A stretch of 64,000 nucleotides of DNA from Schaalia suimastitidis DSM 15538. Its GTDB lineage: Bacteria > Actinomycetota > Actinomycetes > Actinomycetales > Actinomycetaceae. The translations under genes and the position numbers were made by a program. A model generated the notes under the pieces. That model worked only from the letters and a program-made list of their open reading frames with translations, ran no database searches and had not been told where the DNA came from. Positions 56,429 to 64,000 of this stretch are shown one piece after another; positions within the stretch are counted from its first letter, which is position 1; the number at the start of each line of letters is the position of its first letter. Where the stretch lies: positions 1 through 64,000 of the forward strand of contig NZ_AUBF01000007.1 in assembly GCF_000429105.1 (NCBI RefSeq), in the 5' to 3' direction.

Positions 56429-59053
56429 GTGTACATGCCACAACATTCCCGCGCAAGCGGCATTCGTTCTCGAACCTATGCCTTCCTTGTGGGTTTCGTG
56501 GTATTTGTACTCGCTCTGGTACATTTTGGTCCTATTCGCACGTCGGCTGCTCCATCGTTGAGGGAGGAAACAGCCGAAGCGATATCTGATGATGTGGATG
56601 CCTCCCAGGAGACTGACAATGAGGACAATGAGACTGAGGGCTTGTCTGAGGCGAACACTGTCCGAATGGAAAGCGATGATGTCGCCTCAACGCTCTCCTC
56701 TGAATCTATTTCCTCTGCGAATGATCCGAGCGGGACTTCCGCGGAAACAACCAGTTCTGGATACACAGCTTTTCGTTCAGTATCGACGGCCCGCGCCTTC
56801 ACGCAAAACGGAGCATTGAACTGCGGTAACGGCGTTATCTATGCGCTGGAAGCTGACGGCGGTGTTTACCTGATGAATATTAATCCGACGACAGGCGTGG
56901 CAACCGGGACTTCTTCGTATGCCTTCCAATTTAACCGTTCCTGGTCGGCGTCGTATTTTAATGCCCTGGCCATCGGGCAAAACGGCACGGTCGCATACTC
57001 AGTGGCCCGTCGCGATAACGGCGTTATAGGTATCTACTATTGGACGTCAAGCGGAGAAAATCGTCGTGTGTTTCATGGGCCAATTGGCGCCAATTTCAGT
57101 AATGACGCCCTCGTTGCGGGTGCGATGAACCCAGTAAATGGTGGTGACTATTATTTTGGTGGTTTCTACGAATCCTGGGGATCAATCTACTTCGAATTGT
57201 GGCGTTACAACGTCAATATGACGTCCCCCGAAAAAGTAGGTGACGTCTACATTCGTGAGTCGAGTGGAGAACAGGGTCTCAACGGCGATCTCGCAATTAA
57301 TGCCAACGGTGACGCCTTTATCTTGTGGAACACTGCAGGCGGATATGCGCAAGGTATCGTTCCGGTGTCAAAAGAGGCACTTGCGAACGCCACTGGTGGA
57401 AATATCCAACCGGGTGTGAGCGAACCTGACACCAGCGTGTCCGCAAGGGACCAATACAATGGCATCGCCCTTGACTCTACTGGACGTCTGCTTTTGCAGA
57501 ATATGACCAACTCAGTGTCGACAATCAAAACGTTGAATGGCTTCACATTCGAGACCATCGGAAGTGCCCAAATTGCAGGCGTGAGGGATGCGGGTGACCT
57601 AGCGTCCTGTGCGTCACCAACCACCGTCGAAGTAAAGAAAAATATCGTGTCGCGCGTGACGCCCACAGATCAGTTTAGGTACGGCATTAGTTTGGGAACG
57701 CGTGTGCTTGCAGCTGCTACCAGCGGCTCGAACCTGGGCGTACAAGCCCAGGTTGCTGGCCCCCAAATTGTCATGACGGGAACAACGTACAGTATCTGGG
57801 AAACGGCACAGGATGGCACGGATATCACCGGATACAAAACCAGCTTGTCATGCAGTGAAAAAGAGACCGGGCAAAGCCTGACAACCGTTCAAAGTACCAC
57901 AGACCCTCGTCAATACGATCTGACTATCCCGGCACGTACTCCTGGCGTCGCCATTACCTGCGAGTTTCGTAACGAGGCGGCAAAAGGCTCATTGCGGTGG
58001 ACCAAAACAGATGCTGACACTGGTGCACTTCTTGCAAGAAGCCAGTGGCGCCTGACCAGTACCGCGGATCCGAATATTTTCTATACGATCACCGACAATG
58101 TATGGAATGACGCCGACCCAACAGCAGGTAGTTTCTTCGTTAACCAGGTAATTCCACAGGGTACGTATACCCTCACAGAAACTACCGTGCCGCAGGGATA
58201 TGTCAAGGCACCTGATCGCACGGTTAATGTGATGGCATCGTCATATCTTTCGCCTCTCGATCTGGGGCCAATACCCAACCGAAAAATCCAATCCAGCGTC
58301 ACTTGGACGAAAACCGACACAGCAGGCGCTGCATTGGCCGGTTCAGAATGGACACTCACCCCAACGAATCCCGCAGGACCCGCGATGACGATCCGCGACT
58401 GCATTGCATCGCCATGCACAGCAGCCAACTACGACGCCGATCCGCGCCCAGGGTACTTCCGCGTTGATCGGGTGAAATACGGAACTTACACCTTAGCTGA
58501 ATCAGCTGCACCAGCCGGTTACGTCCCAGACCCTACCCCGCGAACGATCACGGTCACGACCGACGGTGCAACGATAGTCGTCGGCGCAATTACCAACGCC
58601 AAAGCTGAAGGCTCCATTACCTGGTCAAAAACAGATGGCCAAACCCCAGCGAATGCGCTTGGCGGATCCGCGTGGACCATCACGCCAACAAATCCTGCGG
58701 GCCCGGCGATTACGGTGGAGGATTGCGCGAGTGCGCCGTGCGCCTCGTCAATGCACGATGTTGACCCCACAAAGGGCAGCCTTCGCGTTGATAAGCTCCC
58801 GTTCGGCGCCTATACGCTCACCGAGAGCCGCGCCCCTGTCGGGTACAAACTCGTCACCACACAGTACCCCTTCACCATTAATACGGTAGGTCAAGTTGTC
58901 AATCTCGGTGCGAAAATCAACCGTCCACAGGACCCCGTACGCATTCCGCTTACCGGCGGAATGGGTGCTGATCATCTGCTGATTGCTGGAACAGGCATCA
59001 CATTACTTGCACTCCTCGTTGGACCACTGTGGAGGAGGCGCAAGCAGCATTAG
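56429..59053 (+). CDS. LPXTG-type pilus tip/surface adhesin with SpaA domains
   Basis: A secreted, sortase-anchored protein of 874 residues. A signal peptide is at about 1-42 (LVGFVVFVLALVHF). After an acidic linker, residues about 130-400 form a beta-rich, propeller-like domain. Three SpaA/prealbumin-like domains follow, each opening with a Lys in W-T/S-K-T-D and ending in YTLTE/YTLAE/YTLTE before xAPxGY, the pattern of internal isopeptide bonds. The sorting signal is IPLTGG (Ile839), then a helix and RRRKQH. It resembles tip or ancillary pilins of oral actinomycetes. The GTG start at 56429 has AGGAAA six bases upstream; a later ATG at 56435 is possible. Confidence 0.88.
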   Translation: MYMPQHSRASGIRSRTYAFLVGFVVFVLALVHFGPIRTSAAPSLREETAEAISDDVDASQETDNEDNETEGLSEANTVRMESDDVASTLSSESISSANDPSGTSAETTSSGYTAFRSVSTARAFTQNGALNCGNGVIYALEADGGVYLMNINPTTGVATGTSSYAFQFNRSWSASYFNALAIGQNGTVAYSVARRDNGVIGIYYWTSSGENRRVFHGPIGANFSNDALVAGAMNPVNGGDYYFGGFYESWGSIYFELWRYNVNMTSPEKVGDVYIRESSGEQGLNGDLAINANGDAFILWNTAGGYAQGIVPVSKEALANATGGNIQPGVSEPDTSVSARDQYNGIALDSTGRLLLQNMTNSVSTIKTLNGFTFETIGSAQIAGVRDAGDLASCASPTTVEVKKNIVSRVTPTDQFRYGISLGTRVLAAATSGSNLGVQAQVAGPQIVMTGTTYSIWETAQDGTDITGYKTSLSCSEKETGQSLTTVQSTTDPRQYDLTIPARTPGVAITCEFRNEAAKGSLRWTKTDADTGALLARSQWRLTSTADPNIFYTITDNVWNDADPTAGSFFVNQVIPQGTYTLTETTVPQGYVKAPDRTVNVMASSYLSPLDLGPIPNRKIQSSVTWTKTDTAGAALAGSEWTLTPTNPAGPAMTIRDCIASPCTAANYDADPRPGYFRVDRVKYGTYTLAESAAPAGYVPDPTPRTITVTTDGATIVVGAITNAKAEGSITWSKTDGQTPANALGGSAWTITPTNPAGPAITVEDCASAPCASSMHDVDPTKGSLRVDKLPFGAYTLTESRAPVGYKLVTTQYPFTINTVGQVVNLGAKINRPQDPVRIPLTGGMGADHLLIAGTGITLLALLVGPLWRRRKQH

Positions 59054-59137
59054 ACCATCGTCAGGTCAGCGTAACGCTGGCCCATCCAATCCCTATCACT
59101 GCACAACACAGCGCGAAAGCGCATCAGAGAAAGAGTC

Positions 59138-60760
59138 ATGATGACCAGCACCATCACGCGCACCCGGCGGGTTATTGCCGCCAGTGGTGTGCTCGCCCTC
59201 GGTATGGGGCTCCTCATAGGCGGAACTGCCCAAGCCACCGACCCAGCGTTTGGCAATATTGACCCAAATGCGAAGGGTTCGATTATCGTCCACAAACATC
59301 AACACCAGCCCACCGGCCAGGATGTTGTTGTTGGCTCGCCCAATGGCACCACTCCTATCACCACACCTGGCGTTGATGGCGTCACTTTCACCGCCTACCC
59401 GGTAAATGTTGACCTTAAAACAACACAAGGATGGGACACCCTTGCAAAGGTTGCTGCTGGCATTCCTTTGGATGCATGCACTGCCGGCCAGTTGGGGCAA
59501 AACGTGACTGCTAACATGAATAGCGGAACCCCTCAAATCACCACCAACGGCGGACAAGCCACCTTCAGCAATCTCAACGTTGGCGCCTACCTTGTGTGTG
59601 AAACTGCAGCGCCTAATAACGTCGTTGACAAGGCTGCACCTTTTGTTGTCACCATTCCGTTCCCAGATACCACTGGGCAGACCGCTACTGGTAAATGGGT
59701 TTACGACGTGCACGTCTACCCCAAGAATGCTGTCCAACAGGCACCAACTAAATCGGTTGATGCTCCCAATGGCTATGGCCTTGGTTCGACAGTGACCTTC
59801 CCTGTGAGTGTCACATTGCCACAAGTGGCGCCGAAGTCATACTACAAGTACTTTTGGGTCAAGGACGAGCTTGATAGCCGTCTTTCGGAACCTCAGGTAA
59901 CGTCGGTCAAGATTGGCGACACCGCACTCTCTGCAAATGCGGACTATCAGGTCGCTACAGCTGGTAACGCGCTGACCGTCAAGCTGACCGCCGCAGGTCT
60001 TATCAAAGCCAAGGAAGGTCAGAATAAGAATCTGGTTGTGACTTTCTCCGGTAAAGTAACCGGCACCGTCACCAATGGACAGATTACCAACATCGCTAAC
60101 GTCGCCTCGGACACCAAGATTCTGAGCGAAGATCCACCACCGAATACCCCTCCGACGCCTGAAGAGCCACCAACCAATCCTCCTTACGTACCCACCAATA
60201 AGGTGGTCACTGGCTGGGGTGACGTGCTGGTCAAGAAAGTCGACACGAATAATGACGCCACTGGTCTGACTGGCGCACAATTCAAGATCTACCTTGGGCA
60301 AGCTGAGTTTGGTACCTGCACTAAGGAAAAGAGCACGACTGTCACCGCTCCTGTTCAGGTCCTGGTCAATGGACAAATGACCGACACCTTCACCTCAACA
60401 AATGGCACTGTGCATATTCCTGGTTTGTACATCGATAAGAAAATTGGCGTTGGTGGTGCTGACCCAGTGCTTGATAACACCACCCGGTGCTATGTCCTGG
60501 AAGAAGTTGCCCCGCCAGTCGGTTACGTGCTTCCACAAGGCACTGATGCGCTCACAGCGATCACCGTGAAACTTGGTACCACCGAGGTTGCTACACCGGA
60601 TGCCACCATTAAGAACACCAAGCAGTCTGTGCCTCAGCTACCAATGACCGGTGCGAATGGGCAAGTGCTGATGATTGTTATTGGCTCGGCATTGGTCCTA
60701 TTCGCGGTAGGATCAGCATTGGTGTCCCGTCGACGCGCGGCACGCAAGACCGACCAATAA
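59138..60760 (+). CDS. Sortase-assembled major fimbrial subunit (FimA/FimP-like)
   Basis: A 540-residue backbone pilin. Signal peptide about 1-33 ends in AQA. The pilin motif is WVYDVHVYPK with crosslinking Lys196; the E-box is YVLEEVAPPVGY near 455; the sorting signal is LPMTG (501-505), a helix and RRRAARKTDQ. Three Ig-like domains fit the length. Subunits are joined Lys196-to-Thr by the class C sortase encoded next. It lies 84 bases after the tip gene. A Pro/Thr linker near residue 335-350 separates domains two and three. Confidence 0.94.
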   Translation: MMTSTITRTRRVIAASGVLALGMGLLIGGTAQATDPAFGNIDPNAKGSIIVHKHQHQPTGQDVVVGSPNGTTPITTPGVDGVTFTAYPVNVDLKTTQGWDTLAKVAAGIPLDACTAGQLGQNVTANMNSGTPQITTNGGQATFSNLNVGAYLVCETAAPNNVVDKAAPFVVTIPFPDTTGQTATGKWVYDVHVYPKNAVQQAPTKSVDAPNGYGLGSTVTFPVSVTLPQVAPKSYYKYFWVKDELDSRLSEPQVTSVKIGDTALSANADYQVATAGNALTVKLTAAGLIKAKEGQNKNLVVTFSGKVTGTVTNGQITNIANVASDTKILSEDPPPNTPPTPEEPPTNPPYVPTNKVVTGWGDVLVKKVDTNNDATGLTGAQFKIYLGQAEFGTCTKEKSTTVTAPVQVLVNGQMTDTFTSTNGTVHIPGLYIDKKIGVGGADPVLDNTTRCYVLEEVAPPVGYVLPQGTDALTAITVKLGTTEVATPDATIKNTKQSVPQLPMTGANGQVLMIVIGSALVLFAVGSALVSRRRAARKTDQ

Positions 60761-60849
60761 GGGGCCAATGTGTGTCACGCGGGTGACAAAGACAGCGTTC
60801 CGATGCAATATTTGCTGACGAAATACTGTGCCAACACAGCCGAGTAAAC

Positions 60850-60880
60850 AGGTGGCGGGGAGAAAAACTCCCCGCCACCT
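60850..60880 (+). terminator. Stem-loop between pilin and sortase genes
   Basis: AGGTGGCGGGGAG (60850-60862) and CTCCCCGCCACCT (60868-60880) form a perfect 13-pair GC-rich stem around AAAAA. It lies 90 bases after the pilin stop and 30 before the sortase start. Without a T-run it is likelier a partial terminator or mRNA 3'-end stabiliser, keeping pilin transcript above sortase transcript. Confidence 0.8.
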
Positions 60881-60909
60881 ACACGTGTACAACAAGACAA
60901 TAAGAGGAT

Positions 60910-62121
60910 ATGAACTCAATGACGCCCCAGGGGAACGCGAAGGCGCGTCCACAACACGCAGGCACACCGCACCCAAAACATGCAGCCGCACGGCATACGC
61001 GACGGTGGCGCCTCACCCCGCGTCCTGCAATCAGCGCGCTACTTGCCCTTGTTGGACTGTCCTTAGTGATGTATCCGTCAGTCGCCTCATGGCTCACCCA
61101 ATACAACCAATCCCAGATTGTCACCGACTACTCTTCCGAAGTAGAAGACGCTGATCCTTCAGCACATGAACAACTTATCCAAGCCCGCAGATACAACGAC
61201 GCCCTCAACGTCGGGGCTCTCCTAGAACCAGGCGTCACCATCCCGACCGGCGACGGACATTCTGCTAACGATGCCCTCAACTACTTTGACATCCTCAAAG
61301 CCAACGACGCGGGCCTAATGGCACGTATCCAAATCCCCGCCATTAAACTCGACCTGCCTATCTATCACGGCACCAGCGACGACACGCTCCTCCAAGGTGT
61401 CGGTCACCTCGAAGGAACCTCACTACCCATCGGTGGGGCATCCACACGAACCGTGCTAACCGCACACCGTGGCCTGGCAAATGCCGAGATGTTCACCCGC
61501 CTCGATGAAGTGGAAATTGGCGACCGCTTCACAGTGTCGGTATTTGGTGAAGTGCTCACCTACGAGGTACATGACAAACGCGTCGTGCAGCCTGACGAAC
61601 GTGAAGCGCTGCGCGTCGAGGAAGGCAAAGACCTTGCCACACTGGTGACATGCACACCGCTAGGCATCAATACGCACCGCATCCTCGTCACTGGCCACCG
61701 GGTCGTCCCCACACCCATCAAGGACATTGCCAAAGCTGAAGCGCGCCCCGATATCCCAGGATTCCCATGGTGGATCATTGTCGGCTTAGGTGGCATCACC
61801 CTCATTGGCCTATACCTGTGGTGGTCAGGACTGACACCCACACCCTCCACACGCAAAAAGAAGACAACCGACGCGATGAACGAGGAGACAACAGCAGAGA
61901 CAATACCCACTCAGGCTGAGGGTGCCCATGTGGCGAAGGCTGCGGATAGGGCAGTCGAGATACCTGCAAGCAAAGAAAGCACTGCAATACCCACAACCGG
62001 AGCAGACACAACGCCACCGGTAGCAGACACAGTGCCACCAGTAAGCGACGCCTCTACCCATTCGAATGAATCTAAGCCCTGCCGAAACGACAGCACTCCA
62101 GATAGTGGCAACGGTGAATAA
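60910..62121 (+). CDS. Class C (pilin) sortase
   Basis: A 403-residue transpeptidase that polymerises pilins. N-terminal helix 41-57, lid region about 75-115 with a DPS sequence, catalytic His186 (TAHRG), Cys248 (TLVTCTP) and Arg257 (HRIL), then a C-terminal membrane helix near 288-307. An extended, Thr/Pro/Glu-rich cytoplasmic tail of about 90 residues is unusual in length. ATG 60910 or 60919. The last 56 bases overlap the next called frame. Confidence 0.94.
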   Translation: MNSMTPQGNAKARPQHAGTPHPKHAAARHTRRWRLTPRPAISALLALVGLSLVMYPSVASWLTQYNQSQIVTDYSSEVEDADPSAHEQLIQARRYNDALNVGALLEPGVTIPTGDGHSANDALNYFDILKANDAGLMARIQIPAIKLDLPIYHGTSDDTLLQGVGHLEGTSLPIGGASTRTVLTAHRGLANAEMFTRLDEVEIGDRFTVSVFGEVLTYEVHDKRVVQPDEREALRVEEGKDLATLVTCTPLGINTHRILVTGHRVVPTPIKDIAKAEARPDIPGFPWWIIVGLGGITLIGLYLWWSGLTPTPSTRKKKTTDAMNEETTAETIPTQAEGAHVAKAADRAVEIPASKESTAIPTTGADTTPPVADTVPPVSDASTHSNESKPCRNDSTPDSGNGE

Positions 62122-63151
62122 CACCTACAATTTTGTGGTGCTGCTTTACTTTGGATCCATCGCACTACTCCTCGCGCTCGCCTGCTTAGACGCGTGGCAC
62201 GATCCGCGAAAGCCACGAATCGGCCTGCTCTTGACGACTGCACTACTGCTTGGCATTGCTGTACCCGCCAGCCCACTTGGCGCGTCTTTCAATGCGCCCA
62301 ATATTATCGTCGGAATCGCCTTTGCTTTCGTGGGCTTTATGCCGCTGGTCCTGGCTGGACTACTTGTCCTGGCGGCAATCACGCCCGGAGGTGAACTTAC
62401 CCCGTGGCAGCGTGTCCGAGCCTTGCTTTATGCGACAGTAGTGGCCGTTATTGTGTGGGTACCTGTGTCGTGGAGTAGGCGGTTCCGTATCGAAGACCTC
62501 CCTCTGGATTCGTCTTTCCATGCAGCCATGGTGGGGCTGAGCATTTCCGTAGGTGTCCTCGCCTTCCAATACCTCAGCCACGTGTGTTTCATCCTGGCGC
62601 ACAACATACGCAACAGCGTTGCTCGCGTCCATCCCCAAGGCATCATTGTTGCCGCTGACCCGCTGATTGACGGCCTATCGCTTCACGAAGCTACCCAGGC
62701 TCGCTTGGCCTACGCCAACGAATTGCGCACACGGAGCAAAGAGCATCATGGGACGACTGCGTACCTCATGCTTGCGGGTGGGCGTGGTGCCAACGACCTC
62801 CTTTCACCGGCCGAGGCAATGGCAAATCACCTGCGTCCCGACGGGCTTCTCACATGGCGCACGCGTTCCGAGGCCGTGGTTGCTGATCCCTACACCAGCG
62901 TTGTGCGCGCGGCTGAGAAACTACGGGACTATGGTGCGCCGATACCGTACTGTGTCCTAGCTCCAGCGATTGACGTTCACCGCTGGGCGCGTGCCTTGCG
63001 TAAAGAAGGAGTTCCCGCTTACGTCACCACTACCCCCAGTGGAAAGCTCTACAGTCCAGCACTGTGGTATGCCACATTCGGCTCCAAGCTGCCAACACGC
63101 ACGGGTGAGGATTCGGTCGATAATGCTGCGTCGGACGGTGACATCAGTTAA
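62066..63151 (+). CDS. YdcF-like (DUF218) membrane protein
   Basis: A protein of up to 361 residues: five membrane helices in about 20-185, then a cytoplasmic or periplasmic DUF218-like domain (GIIVAADPLIDG, TAYLMLAGGRGANDLLSPAEAMA, SVVRAAEKL, VLAPAIDVHRWARALR). The family includes ElyC/SanA/YdcF proteins linked to envelope biogenesis. The start is uncertain: ATG 62066 overlaps the sortase gene by 56 bases, while GTG codons at 62105 and 62114 overlap less. It probably belongs to the pilus transcript. Confidence 0.72.
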   Translation: MNLSPAETTALQIVATVNNTYNFVVLLYFGSIALLLALACLDAWHDPRKPRIGLLLTTALLLGIAVPASPLGASFNAPNIIVGIAFAFVGFMPLVLAGLLVLAAITPGGELTPWQRVRALLYATVVAVIVWVPVSWSRRFRIEDLPLDSSFHAAMVGLSISVGVLAFQYLSHVCFILAHNIRNSVARVHPQGIIVAADPLIDGLSLHEATQARLAYANELRTRSKEHHGTTAYLMLAGGRGANDLLSPAEAMANHLRPDGLLTWRTRSEAVVADPYTSVVRAAEKLRDYGAPIPYCVLAPAIDVHRWARALRKEGVPAYVTTTPSGKLYSPALWYATFGSKLPTRTGEDSVDNAASDGDIS

Positions 63152-63176
63152 CGACCAGGGGGTGCAAGTGCAGTAG

Positions 63177-63402
63177 TGGATCGGGCGCGGCCCCCGAGCA
63201 CAATAGTCCAGGCGTGGCAACCAGGAGCAGTACTCCAAGCACGGCAGCCAGAAGCAGAAGTGGCACGGGCGCAGGGTGGCCGAAGCGTAGTCGCCCAGTG
63301 GCGCCAATATATGCGCTCGCGCGACCTGATTGTGAGCGAAAGGTACTTGTGAGCACGACACAACGGTTCGCGCGACCTGATTGTGAGCGAGACACAACGG
63401 TT
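63177..63402. repeat. 27-bp and 51-bp-spaced repeats before the helicase gene end
   Basis: From about 63174 to 63300 diverged 27-30-bp units run on; the two best (63204-63230, 63231-63257) agree at about 21 of 27 positions. Next, TCGCGCGACCTGATTGTGAG plus three more bases occurs exactly at 63317 and 63368, with ACACAACGGTT after the second and also between them. Open frames across it are repeat-driven. Confidence 0.8.
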
Positions 63403-63420
63403 TGCTGACTGTCACGCCAC

Positions 63421-64000
63421 CTAACGTGGCGAGAAATCAAGAAATATCAGCACTAATTCGTCACGCTCAGCCGTCGCAGCCAAATCAACGACTGCACGCA
63501 TCGTCCAATCCATGTCGCCTGCTGGGTCACACAGCGTCTGCGTGACCAGCCACGCCTCGCCCACTGGATGATCTACACCCGCAGCGAGAAGGTCTGCCTG
63601 TTGCGGCGCCTCGTCAATAACGCATAGGGCAGGTGAACGCGCCGCCTGATCGATGCCGATCCAATCGTGCTCGGCCCAATAGCGCGCCAAAGCATGGTCC
63701 CAACGGTCCTGGCCCCACACGCCTGTCTGATCCAATGCCGCCAAAGCCACCACGTCGTCACGTGACGCCAATTCCACGCGCCGGAACATTGCTTGACGCA
63801 CCGCATTACGCAACGCATGTCGATTCGCCACCAACGGAATTGTCCCATCAGCACGCGCACCGAAGGCGAGTTCTTCCGCGCCTTCAGATTCTTCGGCGCC
63901 AACACGCGCCGTGCCGCCCGAAGACAACAATTCCCACTCATCCAATAGGGACGAATCTACCGCACGTACTAGCGTGCGAAGCCATATCACGATCTGCTCA
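63421..64000 (-). CDS. DUF3516 helicase, C-terminal part (cut by the right edge)
   Basis: The frame is open to the window edge and ends at 63421. The 193 visible residues match the C-terminal DUF3516 domain of actinobacterial DEAD/DEAH helicases: LRTLVRAVDSSLLDEWELL, RADGTIPLVANRHALRNAVR, and the end MRAVVDLAATAERDELVLIFLDF. The ATPase domains lie outside. Such helicases are thought to act on RNA or in stress survival; the domain is specific to actinobacteria. An in-frame GTG at 63990 is internal, not the start. Confidence 0.9.
   Translation of the reverse strand, partial: EQIVIWLRTLVRAVDSSLLDEWELLSSGGTARVGAEESEGAEELAFGARADGTIPLVANRHALRNAVRQAMFRRVELASRDDVVALAALDQTGVWGQDRWDHALARYWAEHDWIGIDQAARSPALCVIDEAPQQADLLAAGVDHPVGEAWLVTQTLCDPAGDMDWTMRAVVDLAATAERDELVLIFLDFSPR

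Noticed and set aside
62957-63415. 152-codon minus-strand open frame with repeated HNQVAR peptides
   Set aside because: Driven by the spacer repeats and partly antisense to the YdcF-like gene.

Overview
The window reads as the chromosome of an actinobacterium, most like Actinomycetaceae (Actinomyces/Schaalia-type). This rests on gene content: WhiB, MtrA-MtrB-LpqB, TIGR03089, DUF3499, DUF5719, DUF6912 and DUF3516 proteins, UDP-galactopyranose mutase, and a sortase-C pilus locus of the oral-actinomycete kind. Base composition is moderately GC-rich in most of the window and visibly AT-richer at about 0.3-6.5 kb. No rRNA, tRNA or CRISPR array was seen.

Layout. 0-12 kb is a surface-glycan region: a partial IS3 element, a DUF2142 membrane protein, a very large secreted amidase with about two dozen cell-wall-binding repeats, then rmlB, two GT2 glycosyltransferases, an NAD-dependent epimerase and glf. 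12-20 kb holds a TIGR03089 protein, a conserved actinobacterial block (whiB, a 1056-residue membrane glycosyltransferase, DUF5719), a metallopeptidase-like protein without its HExxH motif, and DUF3499. 19-27 kb is the RDD / SpoIIM / DUF58 / MoxR / DUF4350 / DUF4129 membrane cluster. 27-37 kb is mtrA-mtrB-lpqB-comF-hpf-secA. 36-41 kb has an Rv3235-like protein, a LysM protein, an unknown protein, a BldC/excisionase-like HTH protein, a SAF (CpaB-like) protein and a ParA/CpaE-like ATPase. 41-56 kb is housekeeping: DUF6912, sbcDC, hisN, a glutamine amidotransferase, a MetE-like protein, ilvD-cimA-lplA, yggS, yccF and ybaK. 56-63 kb is a pilus operon (tip pilin, backbone pilin, class C sortase) followed by a YdcF-like membrane protein. 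The right edge cuts the C-terminus of a DUF3516 helicase.

Two genome-scale signals are not explained by the genes. First, the octamer ACGAGGCG (or its complement) occurs at least 33 times by eye, against roughly 3 expected from composition. It lies on both strands, in and between genes, and is absent from about 0.84-9.8 kb. Second, many spacers and gene ends carry short degenerate tandem repeats (periods 19, 21, 27, 30/60, 32 and 36 bp). One 30/60-bp family is built in frame into two unrelated proteins (LpqB N-terminus and the TIGR03089 protein), and another forms the C-terminal tail of the ParA-like ATPase. All counts and periods were read by eye.
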